Source: Spirochaetota bacterium
GTDB lineage: Bacteria > Spirochaetota > Spirochaetia > Treponematales > UBA12059
Assembly: GCA_018262985.1 (NCBI GenBank)
Contig: JADFDI010000005.1
Location: forward strand, 159,286-223,285
Direction of reading: 5' to 3'
Length of the DNA: 64,000 nucleotides
Shown: positions 51,260 to 60,458 of the stretch, one piece after another
How positions within the stretch are numbered: the stretch's first letter is position 1
Layout: each line of letters begins with the position of its first letter
Notes under the pieces: generated by a model
What the model was told of the DNA's origin: nothing
Database searches by the model: none
What the model saw: only the letters and a program-made list of their open reading frames with translations
Translations under genes and position numbers: made by a program

Positions 51260-51928
51260 GTGAAACGATTCCTGTCCATCATGACGCTGGTCGCGCTCGT
51301 CCTGGCGCTCGGCGCCTGCGCGAGCAAGCCCGAGCCGCCGCCCCCCGGCCCCGCCATCGAGTCCAAGGCGACGTTCGAGGTGTTGCAGCACGCCGGCACC
51401 GTGCTCGGCGTCACCAACGCGCCCGGCTGGACCGTGGCCAGCCTCGAGGGTCCCAAGGCCATCGAGCGGCTCGAGGGCTTCTCCGGCAAGTACGTGGTGG
51501 TGGTCGACACGACCGGCGCCAACCTCGAGGGAACCAAGCTCGCCGCGTCGCGCCTGACGGCGGACACCGAGATCGCGCGCTTCCTTTCGATCCGCGTCCA
51601 GGACACCTTCGCGGGCGCCCAGGTCGGAGACAAGGACACGCTCGAGACCTACTTCGAGCGCGTCGTGAAGAGCGTATCCGACGCCCGCTTCTCCGGCTTC
51701 AGGAAGGAGAGCGAATGGTGGATCCAGCTCCGCTGGTACAAGCCCGACGCCAAGAAGACCTGGGACCGCGACGAGTACCGCGTGATGCAGCTCTGGACCA
51801 TCGACAAGGCCGTCCTCGACGAGCAGCTCCGGAAGATCCTCGACCGCGCGGGCGAGGAGGAGCCGAAGACCGAGGAGAAGGCCCGGGCCATCGAGCTCGC
51901 CAAGGATGCCTTCAGCAAGGATTTCTGA
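51260..51928 (+). CDS. Lipoprotein with LPP20-like domain
   Basis: 222 aa from GTG 51260 with GAGGAGG at ideal spacing. The signal peptide ends LALGAC. The mature domain resembles that of the next gene: FSGKYVVVVDTTGANLEGTK, AASRLTADTEIARFLSIRVQ, then TLETYFERVVKSVSDARFSG corresponds to TLESYEAAVVQTVKSESAGR downstream. This fits the LPP20 superfamily of small outer-membrane lipoproteins, which includes FlgP. The helical C-terminus ends LAKDAFSKDF. Third gene in the array. Confidence 0.68.
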   Translation: MKRFLSIMTLVALVLALGACASKPEPPPPGPAIESKATFEVLQHAGTVLGVTNAPGWTVASLEGPKAIERLEGFSGKYVVVVDTTGANLEGTKLAASRLTADTEIARFLSIRVQDTFAGAQVGDKDTLETYFERVVKSVSDARFSGFRKESEWWIQLRWYKPDAKKTWDRDEYRVMQLWTIDKAVLDEQLRKILDRAGEEEPKTEEKARAIELAKDAFSKDF

Positions 51929-52179
51929 TCCTGTTCCCGGCGCCCGCGGATTGAGGTCGGTACGGACCCGGATTCCGGTTCTCGACCGCGCCTCGATTCG
52001 GGCTAGCCCTGGAAAGGCGTAAGCCTGTCAGGGTTTCCGCGGCAGCCGCCTGAGCCGAGAGGCGCGGGCCAGCCGCCGGGCGCCTTCCATCGGGCATCCT
52101 CCGCCTCCGCGGGCGCGGGGGTGCCCTTTCTTCGTATTCGGGGTGGATCCGTACGCGGCGCCCCGGCAAGGAGCGAATG
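51929..52179. other. Structured intergenic region between two LPP20-like genes
   Basis: 251 bp without an ORF of interest. It contains a compact nested hairpin at 52007-52033 (CCCTG, inner GGC-GTAA-GCC with a GNRA loop, CAGGG), then GCGG-CAG-CCGC at 52039-52049 and further GC-rich inverted repeats. It does not match any riboswitch I can recall. It may be an attenuator or a small RNA, or simply GC-rich filler. Confidence 0.3.
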
Positions 52180-53658
52180 ATGAACACGCGGCGGGCATTC
52201 GGTATTGTCGCTGCCTCGATACTCCTTCTCGCCGCTTGCGCGACCGCGCAGGGCGGGACGAAGGTACCTGATTGGGTGCTTTCGGTTCCCTCGCCCGATG
52301 CCGCGAACACCTGGTTCGTCGGAAGCGCCTCGGACGCGTCCGGCGACGTCGCCTTGGCATCCGAGGACGCGACCGCGAACCTGGTCGCATCCATCATGAA
52401 CTACATGGGAGCCCGCGTCACCGTCGATTCCAGCGCGGAGGCGCGCGGAACCTTGGAGAGCTACGAGGCCGCGGTCGTCCAGACCGTCAAGTCCGAATCC
52501 GCCGGTCGGCTGTCCGGTTTCGCCGTCAAGGAGCGCTACGTTTCGCGCGACGACGGCAAGGTCACGGTCTACATCCTGGCCTCCTATCAGACCAAGGAGC
52601 TCGAAAAGGAGAAGGCGCGAATCGCGGCCGTCTTCAAGGAGATCGATGACGCGGTGGCGAAGCCCGAGGCCGCCGGAAAAGCCTACCTGTCGGAGGGGCG
52701 ATACGTCGACGCCGTCAGATCCTTCATCGAGGCGGCCGTCGCGGCCACCGGCAAGGACATCGTGAACGGCGACATCAAGGTCGAGCGGAACGTGAACCAA
52801 GCGCGCGCTGCCATCGCCAAGCTGCGGCTCGAGCGCGTTTCCTCCCCCGAGTCCGTCAGCGCGGGCGTGGCCTTTCCCGCTCCCTTCGTCATCCGCGTGC
52901 TGGCGGGGGAAGGGGATTCCGCGCCGGGCGTGGTCGGCGCCTCGGTGTTCGTGACCTATCCGCGCCGCCAGGCCTCGGGAAGGGCGATCACCAAGACCGA
53001 GCGCCTGCTTTCGGACAAGAACGGTATCGTCTCGTTCCTGCCTCCGCCGCCGGATCTGGTGGGCAAGGCCAAAGTAAGCTTCCGCCTCGACCTGGACGCG
53101 AACCTCGATCTGGTGGACGGCCTGCCTGCGCGCTTCGACGCGCTCAAGGACGCGCTGGTCGCTGATCTGAGGGGCCGTTCGATCGAGTTCGATTACAACG
53201 CGGCGTCGATGGCCCGCACCGTGCCGACCGGCCTCGCGATCGTCGAGGTCGGCGACGACGGCAAGCCGCTGCCGACGAATACGGCGCAGAACGGCGTGTT
53301 GACCGCGCTGTCCACCGAACGCTTCCGGGTCGGGAACGCGCCGGTCGCGCCCGAGCTGCTGCTCGTCTACGACGACGCGGCCATCATCGCCGCGGCGCGG
53401 AAGGCGTACGGCTCGAGCATCCAGCGCCTGATCTACGGCGTCGTGCGCATCGAGAGCGCGCGGAAGGACGGAACCAGCTGGCTCGCGAACGCGCGCGGCG
53501 AGCTGCGTTGCGTCGACCTGGTCAGCGGAGTCGTGCTGTACGCCGCGGACAAGACTTCGATAGCGGTCGGGACTGACGAGGCCGCGGCGCGCCGATCGGC
53601 GTTCTCCGCCCTCGGAAAGGACGTTTTCGGGAAGGATCTGGTTTCAAGCCTTCCCTGA
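52180..53658 (+). CDS. LPP20-family lipoprotein, long form
   Basis: 492 aa; ATG 52180 is preferred over the adjacent ATG 52177 because AAGGAG lies six bases upstream. The lipobox is SILLLAAC. LPP20 domain at about 25-160: KVPDWVLSVPS, NTWFVGSASDASGDVALASE, ANLVASIMNYMGARVTVDSS, SGFAVKERYVSRDDGKVTVY. Then a helical stretch and two beta-sandwich-like parts (PFVIRVLAGEGDSAPGVVGA with SDKNGIVSFLPPPP). LPP20/FlgP/FlgT proteins sit in the outer membrane. A terminator follows at 53733. Last gene in the array. Confidence 0.75.
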   Translation: MNTRRAFGIVAASILLLAACATAQGGTKVPDWVLSVPSPDAANTWFVGSASDASGDVALASEDATANLVASIMNYMGARVTVDSSAEARGTLESYEAAVVQTVKSESAGRLSGFAVKERYVSRDDGKVTVYILASYQTKELEKEKARIAAVFKEIDDAVAKPEAAGKAYLSEGRYVDAVRSFIEAAVAATGKDIVNGDIKVERNVNQARAAIAKLRLERVSSPESVSAGVAFPAPFVIRVLAGEGDSAPGVVGASVFVTYPRRQASGRAITKTERLLSDKNGIVSFLPPPPDLVGKAKVSFRLDLDANLDLVDGLPARFDALKDALVADLRGRSIEFDYNAASMARTVPTGLAIVEVGDDGKPLPTNTAQNGVLTALSTERFRVGNAPVAPELLLVYDDAAIIAAARKAYGSSIQRLIYGVVRIESARKDGTSWLANARGELRCVDLVSGVVLYAADKTSIAVGTDEAAARRSAFSALGKDVFGKDLVSSLP

Positions 53659-53732
53659 CGGCCGCGACCGGGGCGCGCTCGTCACCCTGGCCCGGGTCAG
53701 AATCCGGTCCGCTAACCGCCGGCGGAAAAAAA

Positions 53733-53759
53733 GGAGGGCGCCCGCGTCCGCGGGCGCCC
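53733..53759 (-). terminator. Terminator between convergent LPP20 and GDPD genes
   Basis: GGGCGCCCGC (from 53736) pairs with GCGGGCGCCC (to 53759) in a 10-bp stem. On the minus strand it is followed by TCCTTTTTTT, typical for ending the GDPD operon. On the plus strand only TTCACGTCTC follows, so termination in that direction would be weaker. Confidence 0.8.
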
Positions 53760-53790
53760 TTCACGTCTCTCCCGTCGAGCGGGCTCTTGG

Positions 53791-54582
53791 CTACGCGGAA
53801 CGATGCCCGTCGAGGTCGAGGGCGCTCGGGTCGTTCGAAACGAGTCCGACGCAACCCGCGGCGAGCAGTTCCCGGGCTTCCGCGCCATCGTCGACCACCC
53901 AGGGAACGACCGGTCTTCGCCGCCTCGAGTCCGAGAACCGTCCGCGAGCCCCGTTACCGGGACGGCGCACCAGGCGTCGGTCCGGCTTGAGGTAATCGCA
54001 GCGCGCCAGCCAGCGGCCTTCGCCGCGCCGCAGGTACCATGGCATGTCGGGTTCGTCGCACCAGATGGCCGCGGTGGGGATGCGCGGGGCGAGCGGCTTT
54101 AATCGCGCCAGGGTGACCGGATTGAAGGAGGACGCGGCGACCCTCGCCTCGAGCCGGAAATCGGCGACGAGTCGGGCGAGGGCGGCCGCGATGCCGGTGT
54201 CGGCGAGCGTCCTTCCCTTGATCTCGATGTCGTAGTAGATGGAGTCTCCGAATTCCTCGAACACCTCGGCGAGCAGGGGCACCGGCTCGCCGCTCCACGC
54301 CGATCCCTTCCACGAGCCCGCGTCGAGGGCGCGCACGTCGCCGAGCGTCGCGTCCTCGAAGCGGAGGCTCTGCCCGCAGGTGCGCATCGCGTCCGCGTCG
54401 TGCACGACGGCGAGCTCGCCCGAGGCGAGCAGGTGGATATCCAGCTCGAGGCCCGGAACGCCCCGCTCCCGAGCGAGGCGGAACGCGGCCATCGTGTTCT
54501 CGGGAGCGATCGAGGAGAGGCCGCGATGCGCGAAGAGCAGGGGGCGGGGAGCTTCGGGAAAGAGAGGCGCGCGACCCGCCAA
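53791..54582 (-). CDS. Glycerophosphodiester phosphodiesterase
   Basis: About 263 aa. It hydrolyses glycerophosphodiesters to glycerol-3-phosphate and an alcohol. The TIM-barrel active-site residues are in PLLFAHRGLSSIAPENT (His, Arg, Glu), GLELDIHLLASGELAVVHDA (Glu, Asp, His) and IYYDIEIKG. The C-terminal SNDPSALDLDGH is the usual end. There is no ATG before the barrel. TTG 54582 lies nine bases after GGAGG and is preferred over CTG 54588, which forms a CTGA overlap with the upstream stop. No signal peptide, so cytoplasmic. Confidence 0.88.
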   Translation of the reverse strand: MAGRAPLFPEAPRPLLFAHRGLSSIAPENTMAAFRLARERGVPGLELDIHLLASGELAVVHDADAMRTCGQSLRFEDATLGDVRALDAGSWKGSAWSGEPVPLLAEVFEEFGDSIYYDIEIKGRTLADTGIAAALARLVADFRLEARVAASSFNPVTLARLKPLAPRIPTAAIWCDEPDMPWYLRRGEGRWLARCDYLKPDRRLVRRPGNGARGRFSDSRRRRPVVPWVVDDGAEARELLAAGCVGLVSNDPSALDLDGHRSA

Positions 54583-54584
54583 GC

Positions 54585-55064
54585 TCAGGATCCTCCGGAC
54601 ATTTTCCGCTTCAGTTCTTCGAGCGCGGCGTCGGCTCCGGCGTTTCCGAGCTCCCTGTCCAGCTTCAGGGCGGCGGAGCTTTTCTCCTCCTCGCCGGGGA
54701 TTCCTCCGGCCGCGATCGTGAGCTCCGAGAGAAGCAGGTCGGCGTCCACGCTCCTTGAGCCCATCTTGAGCAGCGGCAGCTGTTCCTTCATGCGGGCCAC
54801 TTTCGCGGCGAGTTCGGCGCGTTCGGCGTCGAGAGCGCCGACCTTCGCCGCGCTTTCGGCCGCCTTGGCCTCCGCCGGGGCGACGAGGTCGGTCATGCCC
54901 TTTTCGAGGGCCAGGGCGGCGCGTCGCTTCCAGAGGCTTTCCTCTTCGCGGGCGGCGGCGAGCGCCTGTTCGGCCTTCTTTAGCGCGGTGGCGTATTCGA
55001 GCGCCACCGCGGCCGCGGCCTCGTACGTGAGGCCGCGGAGGTTCGTCTCGTTGTAGTCGCTCAT
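54585..55064 (-). CDS. Coiled-coil protein of unknown function
   Basis: 159 aa from ATG 55064 (MSDYNETNLRGLTYEAAAAV). Nearly all heptad-rich helix (LEYATALKKAEQALAAAREE, ALDAERAELAAKVARMKEQL), ending in KLDRELGNAGADAALEELKR. The tail resembles PspA-like C-termini, but the family is not recognised. Its start overlaps the stop of the upstream envelope protein by one base, and its stop adjoins the GDPD start, so the three genes form an operon. Confidence 0.65.
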   Translation of the reverse strand: MSDYNETNLRGLTYEAAAAVALEYATALKKAEQALAAAREEESLWKRRAALALEKGMTDLVAPAEAKAAESAAKVGALDAERAELAAKVARMKEQLPLLKMGSRSVDADLLLSELTIAAGGIPGEEEKSSAALKLDRELGNAGADAALEELKRKMSGGS

Positions 55065-56395
55065 CAGGGCTTGAAGGTGACGCCGACGCCGACCGAGGGG
55101 CCGCCATAGCTGGAGAAGCCGCCGCCGAGCGCGTCGAAAATGCCGAGCATGAAGTCGAACTGCGCCTCGGCGAAGACCTTGATGTCGCGGGTGACGAGCC
55201 AGTTGGCCGTGATGCCCGCCGTGACGCCGTAGTGCGTTATCCAGTCGTCGTCCGAGGTGGAGAGCGCCTCTTCGAGGAGCTTGGTCAGCAGGTTGGAACC
55301 GGCTCCGGCGCCTACGCGGGTGTCGATCTGGAGACGCCCGAGGTACTTGGACCACTCGATGCCCGCCATGGCGGAGAGCGGGGCGTTGAAGCCGCCCATG
55401 TCGAGGAAGTAGATCTGCGCGGATACCCAGGGTTTGGTGCCGAAGAAGCCGAGCGTCACGGGCACGCGGAGGCCGAGGGTCAGACCGGTCGTCCCGGACA
55501 GGAGCTCGCTCATGGGATGGAGGAACACCGCGAGGTCCGCCCCGAGCCGCGGCACTTCCCGGAGCTGGGTATCGGCGTCGGGCTTGATCGAGCTGTAGAG
55601 CACCTGGGCGGTGGAGACCTCGGGGCCGACGTCCTTGACCACCACGAGGCCTACTTCGCGCTCGTCGCGGAGGCCGCCGATCATGCCGCCGGAGACGATG
55701 GCGAACTCGTAGCCCTTCTTGATGCCCATGTCGGCGCCCATCTGCAGCTTTATCTCCGAGCCGGAGGCGGCGAGCACGCGGGTCGAGAGCTGGAAGGCCG
55801 GTATCAGGCGGATTTCGTACTGGAGCGACATCGGGATGCCGTCGATCGCGCCTTGGATGGACTTGAACTGGGTTTCCCTGCTCGATCCGGAGCTTTCGAC
55901 GTCGGCGATGCCGATGGTCGTCCCGGTGGAGACGTCGATGAAGGTGACAGTGGTCTTCAGTTCGGTCTGCCATTCCTTCTTGGAATCCACCCACTGGGAA
56001 TCGAAGGAGGTGATCACGGGTATGGCGACGATGAACGCGCCGAGCAGGCGGTTGAACTCCGCCTCGGTCAGGAACGCTTCGCCGAAGATGTACTTCTCCG
56101 GCATCACGAAATCGACCTCCTTGGCCTTCCGCAGGGCGGCGATGAACTCGTCGACGCTCGAGGAGCTGAAGCGCTGGGTCATCCCGCTGATGGTGAATCG
56201 GCCGAGGTCGAGGAATACCTTCTGTATCTCGATGTCGACGGTGGCCAGGGTCTCGAGGGGAATGTCCCAACCGTAGTAGCCGAGCGAGAAGATGGCGACT
56301 TCCTTCTTTTCGCTGACCTGGGGTTGCCCGAGCAGCGGAGCCGCGCAGAACGCGAGAAGGACGAGGAGCGCGAACGCTTTCCGGGACTGTTTCAT
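55064..56395 (-). CDS. Secreted protein with C-terminal beta-barrel-like domain
   Basis: 443 aa with a signal peptide (MKQSRKAFALLVLLAFCAAPLL, cleavage near GQP). Residues 25-175 resemble a TolB/CsgG-like alpha-beta domain (EVAIFSLGYYGWDIPLETLA, VFLDLGRFTISGMTQRFSSS). Residues about 300-443 alternate hydrophobic and aromatic strands (PVTLGFFGTKPWVSAQIYFL, ITANWLVTRDIKVFAEAQFD) and end VGVGVTFKP with terminal aromatic character, as in outer-membrane barrels. The family is not recognised. First gene of the operon with the coiled-coil protein and GDPD. Confidence 0.65.
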   Translation of the reverse strand: MKQSRKAFALLVLLAFCAAPLLGQPQVSEKKEVAIFSLGYYGWDIPLETLATVDIEIQKVFLDLGRFTISGMTQRFSSSSVDEFIAALRKAKEVDFVMPEKYIFGEAFLTEAEFNRLLGAFIVAIPVITSFDSQWVDSKKEWQTELKTTVTFIDVSTGTTIGIADVESSGSSRETQFKSIQGAIDGIPMSLQYEIRLIPAFQLSTRVLAASGSEIKLQMGADMGIKKGYEFAIVSGGMIGGLRDEREVGLVVVKDVGPEVSTAQVLYSSIKPDADTQLREVPRLGADLAVFLHPMSELLSGTTGLTLGLRVPVTLGFFGTKPWVSAQIYFLDMGGFNAPLSAMAGIEWSKYLGRLQIDTRVGAGAGSNLLTKLLEEALSTSDDDWITHYGVTAGITANWLVTRDIKVFAEAQFDFMLGIFDALGGGFSSYGGPSVGVGVTFKP

Positions 56396-56517
56396 TCTGG
56401 CCTCCTGGCACGAGTCGCGCAGGCGGCCCCATGGGCTCGCGAGCTCGACGCGCGACTCCTACAATCTAGCGCGGATGGGTACGGTGTCAACGCCGCGCGG
56501 ACGAACTCGAGCCCGGC

Positions 56518-56547
56518 TTGAGGAAGGGAGCGGCTCCGCGCTATCGT
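56518..56547 (+). promoter_or_regulatory. mnmE promoter, apparently leaderless
   Basis: TTGAGG (56518-56523), 18 bp, TATCGT (56542-56547), with the GTG start seven bases later and no nearby SD. Confidence 0.45.
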
Positions 56548-56554
56548 CTGCGGC

Positions 56555-57907
56555 GTGCAGCAACGATATATCGACGTCGAGGAGCTCATCGTCGCCCAGG
56601 CGACGCCGCCCGGCGCGTCCGCGCTCGCCATCGTCCGCTTGGCGGGGCCCGGGTGCGTAGATGCGGTCGCGGCCGGTTTCCAGCGCCCGGAAAGACTGCG
56701 CGAGGCCAGGGGACGCAGCCTGGTCCGGGGTACCTTCATCGACCCGCGCGACGGCAAGCCCGTTGACGACCTCGTCGCGGCGGTCTTCCGCGCGCCCGAA
56801 AGCCCGACGGGCCAGGACCAGGTTGACTTCATGACCCACGGTTCGCCGGCGGTGGTGGCGGCCCTGGTCGACGCGCTGGTCGCCCTCGGTTGTCGGAGGG
56901 CCTTGCCGGGAGAGTTCTCCTTCAGGGCTTTCGTGGCGGGCAAGGCGGACCTGGTGGAGTCCGAGGCGATCGACGAGCTTTCCCGAGCGCGCACCGCGGA
57001 GGCCCGCGCCGCTGCCCTCCGCAGGCTGGGCGGCGGGGTATCGGCGGAGATCTGGCGCATGCGCTCGGAGCTTCTCGAGATTCTCGCGGCCTGCGAGGTT
57101 CTCCTGGACTATCCGGAGGACGAGGTCGAGGGGGGGCTCGACGGGCGGCTGCCGGCCATGCGCGCGGCGCTCGACGCCCTCTCGGCGTTGTCGGCCGCCC
57201 ACGCGGGCGCCCGGCTGCGATTGGAGGGCGCCAGGGTCGCCGTCGCCGGGCGGACGAACGCCGGCAAGTCGAGCCTTTTCAACCGCTTCCTGCGCGAGGA
57301 GCGCTCCATCGTTTCCGGCGAGCACGGAACCACGCGCGACTGGATCGAGGCGTCGGTGGACCTCGAAGGCATACCGCTCGTGCTCCAGGATACCGCGGGC
57401 CTTCGCTCGACGACCGACGCGATCGAGGCCGAGGGCGTCCGACGTTCCCGCCTCCTGCTCGACGCGGCCGACCTGGTGCTCTACGTCGTGGACGGCACGG
57501 CGGGACTCGCGGACGATGACCGGGACTTCCTGGAAGCCCGGCCGGACGCGCTCCGTGTCTGGAACAAGACCGATTCAGCCGAGTGCGGACCCGTTCCCGC
57601 TGGCTTCCATCCGGTGTCGGCGCTCGACGGGATTGGCTTCCAGGACCTCGCCCTCGCCATCGTCGCGAAGTTGCCCGGCGGAGCCGGAAGCGCCGACGGC
57701 TTGGCCGGGGAACGGCAGGCGGCGCTCGTGGAGGCCGCGAGGGCTTCGCTTTCCGACGCCATCGCCTCGATCGAGGCGGGCGAGCCGCTCGACCTGGTGT
57801 CCCTCGACCTCAAGGCGGCCTCCGACAGCCTCGGGGAACTGACCGGCGAAACCGCCTCGCCCGACGTGCTCGACACCATCTTCTCCCGCTTCTGCGTCGG
57901 AAAGTAG
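56555..57907 (+). CDS. mnmE: tRNA modification GTPase MnmE
   Basis: 450 aa from GTG 56555. With MnmG it installs carboxymethylaminomethyl at U34 of tRNAs reading split codon boxes. The N-terminal folate-binding domain (LIVAQATPPGASALAIVRLA, LPGEFSFRAFVAGKADLVES) is followed by the G domain: G1 AVAGRTNAGKSSLFN, G2 GTTRDWIEA, G3 LQDTAGLR, G4 VWNKTDS. The C-terminus FCVGK is a variant of the FCIGK motif with the catalytic Cys conserved. mnmG follows after six bases. Confidence 0.96.
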   Translation: MQQRYIDVEELIVAQATPPGASALAIVRLAGPGCVDAVAAGFQRPERLREARGRSLVRGTFIDPRDGKPVDDLVAAVFRAPESPTGQDQVDFMTHGSPAVVAALVDALVALGCRRALPGEFSFRAFVAGKADLVESEAIDELSRARTAEARAAALRRLGGGVSAEIWRMRSELLEILAACEVLLDYPEDEVEGGLDGRLPAMRAALDALSALSAAHAGARLRLEGARVAVAGRTNAGKSSLFNRFLREERSIVSGEHGTTRDWIEASVDLEGIPLVLQDTAGLRSTTDAIEAEGVRRSRLLLDAADLVLYVVDGTAGLADDDRDFLEARPDALRVWNKTDSAECGPVPAGFHPVSALDGIGFQDLALAIVAKLPGGAGSADGLAGERQAALVEAARASLSDAIASIEAGEPLDLVSLDLKAASDSLGELTGETASPDVLDTIFSRFCVGK

Positions 57908-57913
57908 GCGGCC

Positions 57914-59818
57914 ATGGATTACGAAGCGATCGTGGTCGGCGGGGGGCACGCCGGCATCGAGGCCGCCCGGGCCTTGGCGCGCCTAGGTCACCGAACCCTC
58001 CTCGTCACGCAGAATCCGGACGCCATCGGCCGAATGTCCTGCAATCCCGCGATCGGCGGACTCTCCAAGGGGAACCTGGTCCGCGAGGTCGACGCGCTCG
58101 GCGGCGCCATGGGGTTCCTCGCCGACGCCGCCAGCCTTCAGTGGCGGCTACTCAACCGGTCGCGCGGGGCGGCGGTGCAGGGTCCTCGCGCCCAATGCGA
58201 CAAGGACCTGTACTCGCGCCTCGCGCGCGCGGCGCTCGAGTCCGAGGCGACGCTCGCCATCCGCGCGGACACGGTCGTGGATCTTCTCGTCTCGAAGGAC
58301 GGGCGACGGATCGAAGGCGTCGTCTGCGAGCGCGGGGCTTCCATCTCGGCGCGAGTCGTCGTGCTGACGACCGGAACCTTCATGGAAGGCCGGCTCTTCA
58401 TCGGGGAATGGACGGCTCCCGGGGGCAGGCTGGGGGAACCGGCCGCGCAGGGACTCGGTATCGCGCTCAGGTCCCGCGGTTTCTCCGTCGGTCGCATGAA
58501 GACCGGAACTCCCGCCCGCGTGCGAGCGCGCTCCCTCGACTACGACCGACTCGAACGGCAGGACGCCGATCCCGATCCGCGTCCCTTCAGCTTCGCGGTC
58601 GACCCGCCTCCGCGACCTTCGCGCCCCTGCTGGATAACCTGGACGAACCGGGCCACCGCGGAGGCCATTCAGGCCGGATTGCACCGTTCGCCGCTCTACG
58701 GCGGCAAGATCGAGGGAGTCGGCCCCCGCTATTGTCCTTCCATCGAAGACAAGGTCGTCCGCTTCCCCGGGCGGGAGCGTCACCAGGTCTTCGTCGAACC
58801 CGAGGGCGACCACACCGACGAGATGTACTTGAACGGCCTTTCGTCCTCGCTGCCGGAGGACGTGCAGGCGGCCTTCATCCGCACGGTGCCCGGACTGGAA
58901 CGGGCGGAGCTCGTCCGTCCCGGCTACGCCGTCGAGTACGACTACGTCGACCCGTCCGGCCTGCTCCCCACGCTCGAGACCAAGCGCCTGTCGGGCCTCT
59001 ATCTGGCCGGACAGACCAACGGCACGAGCGGCTACGAGGAGGCGGCGGCGCAGGGGATACTCGCGGGTATCAATGCTTCCCTCGCCCTGCGCGGAGAGCC
59101 TCCCCTCGTGCTTTCGCGCGCCGAGAGCTATATCGGCGTCCTCGTCGACGACCTCGCGACCCTCGGCGCCACGGAGCCCTACCGTATGTTCACGAGCCGC
59201 GCCGAGCGGCGTCTGTCCCTCCGGCACGACACGGCCGACGCGCGGCTCACCCCTCTCGCCATGCGGATCGGGCTCGCCGACCGGGAGCGCGTCGAGCGCT
59301 TCGAACGGAAACGTGAAGGCTTGGCGGCCGTTCGACGGATTCTCGAGGACCGGACCGTGAGCCGGGAGGACGCGGCCGAGCGCGCGGAACTCTCGTCGCA
59401 CGTCGGGGAGACTTTCGCGCGGGCCTTGCGCGACCACAAGGTGGCCGATCTGGGCCTCGAGGCGCTCCTTCCGGAAATGTCCGCGCTGCCGCGGGAGTGG
59501 ACCGACGCGGTCGCGCTGGACTTCCGCTATGAAGGGTACGTCGCGAAGGAAGCCAGGCAAGCGGCCAAGTTCGGGTGCCTCGAGTCGCGCCCGATACCGG
59601 CTGAGTTCGACTACCTCTCGATGACGGCGCTCTCGAGCGAAGGGCGGGAGAAGCTTTCGCGCGTGCGGCCGCTCACCCTCGGCCAGGCCGCCCGGATACC
59701 CGGCGTGCGCCAGGCCGACGTGGCCCTCCTGCTCGTCGCCGTCGATCGGGGAGCCCGATCCGTCCGCGACCGACGCGGAACCGCACCGGACGACTCGGGC
59801 GGCGCCGAGACCGGCTGA
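57914..59818 (+). CDS. mnmG: tRNA uridine-34 carboxymethylaminomethyl synthesis FAD enzyme MnmG (GidA)
   Basis: 634 aa, the usual length. FAD-binding motif [20 protein letters not shown], then the GidA signatures [64 protein letters not shown] and [20 protein letters not shown]. It acts as a heterotetramer with MnmE. In many bacteria this pair sits near oriC; here the DnaA-box island is 26 kb away. It converges with the next minus-strand gene, 10 bp apart. Confidence 0.96.
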   Translation: MDYEAIVVGGGHAGIEAARALARLGHRTLLVTQNPDAIGRMSCNPAIGGLSKGNLVREVDALGGAMGFLADAASLQWRLLNRSRGAAVQGPRAQCDKDLYSRLARAALESEATLAIRADTVVDLLVSKDGRRIEGVVCERGASISARVVVLTTGTFMEGRLFIGEWTAPGGRLGEPAAQGLGIALRSRGFSVGRMKTGTPARVRARSLDYDRLERQDADPDPRPFSFAVDPPPRPSRPCWITWTNRATAEAIQAGLHRSPLYGGKIEGVGPRYCPSIEDKVVRFPGRERHQVFVEPEGDHTDEMYLNGLSSSLPEDVQAAFIRTVPGLERAELVRPGYAVEYDYVDPSGLLPTLETKRLSGLYLAGQTNGTSGYEEAAAQGILAGINASLALRGEPPLVLSRAESYIGVLVDDLATLGATEPYRMFTSRAERRLSLRHDTADARLTPLAMRIGLADRERVERFERKREGLAAVRRILEDRTVSREDAAERAELSSHVGETFARALRDHKVADLGLEALLPEMSALPREWTDAVALDFRYEGYVAKEARQAAKFGCLESRPIPAEFDYLSMTALSSEGREKLSRVRPLTLGQAARIPGVRQADVALLLVAVDRGARSVRDRRGTAPDDSGGAETG

Positions 59819-59828
59819 ACCTCGAACC

Positions 59829-60455
59829 TCAGTCCGTGCCGCGGTCCTCGCGCTCGATGCCCAGGAGGGCGGCGAGATCGAGCTTGGCCTTGTCCAGAAC
59901 GCCCTGGTACTGGCTTTTCAGCATGCCGGCCTGCTGTTGGTATACTTTCACGAACTCGGGGTCCGCCATCGGATCGAGGCGGACGGCGCGCCCCGTACGG
60001 GCGGCGGCCTCCTGCTCGCGCTGCCTGAGCCGCGGCTCGAACTGCCTGCGCAGCCCCTGGTCGAGCTGGTCGGCGTCCGAAATGAAGCGTTGCATGAAGG
60101 CCTGGAGTTGTTGGAAGAGCTTTTCCACCTTGCCTTCCGCGCCGAACCCGATGGCGAGCGCGGCGAAGCCCTTGGCCGCCACGGCGAGGTCGGCGCCGCC
60201 GTCCGAATCGCGCGAAAGCGGCAGTTGGATTCGCGTCGCCAGGGTCTCGTAGGCGCCTTCCCGGAGCAAGCTCCTGTCCTCCTTCGGTTCGCCCTCGATG
60301 CGCGCCTTGAGGTCGACGGCGTCCGGATTCGCGAGATACTCGCCGGCGAGCCGTTTTCCGTCCCGGCGTCGTTCGTTGGCCTTGATGGCGGCCGAGTCCG
60401 GTTTCAGCGCGGTCGTTCGTTCCATTGCGATTTCGAGGGCGCTTTTTATCGGCAT
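59829..60455 (-). CDS. Helical cytoplasmic protein of unknown function
   Basis: 208 aa (MPIKSALEIAMERTTALKPD). Charged, mostly helical, with a Gln-rich region (KVEKLFQQLQAFMQRFISDA, QFEPRLRQREQEAAARTGRA) and no membrane segment or cofactor motif. I believe similar proteins occur in other treponemes, but no function is known to me. It is 3 bp downstream of the CDP-alcohol phosphatidyltransferase gene, so it shares its mRNA. Confidence 0.65.
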   Translation of the reverse strand: MPIKSALEIAMERTTALKPDSAAIKANERRRDGKRLAGEYLANPDAVDLKARIEGEPKEDRSLLREGAYETLATRIQLPLSRDSDGGADLAVAAKGFAALAIGFGAEGKVEKLFQQLQAFMQRFISDADQLDQGLRRQFEPRLRQREQEAAARTGRAVRLDPMADPEFVKVYQQQAGMLKSQYQGVLDKAKLDLAALLGIEREDRGTD

Positions 60456-60458
60456 CTG

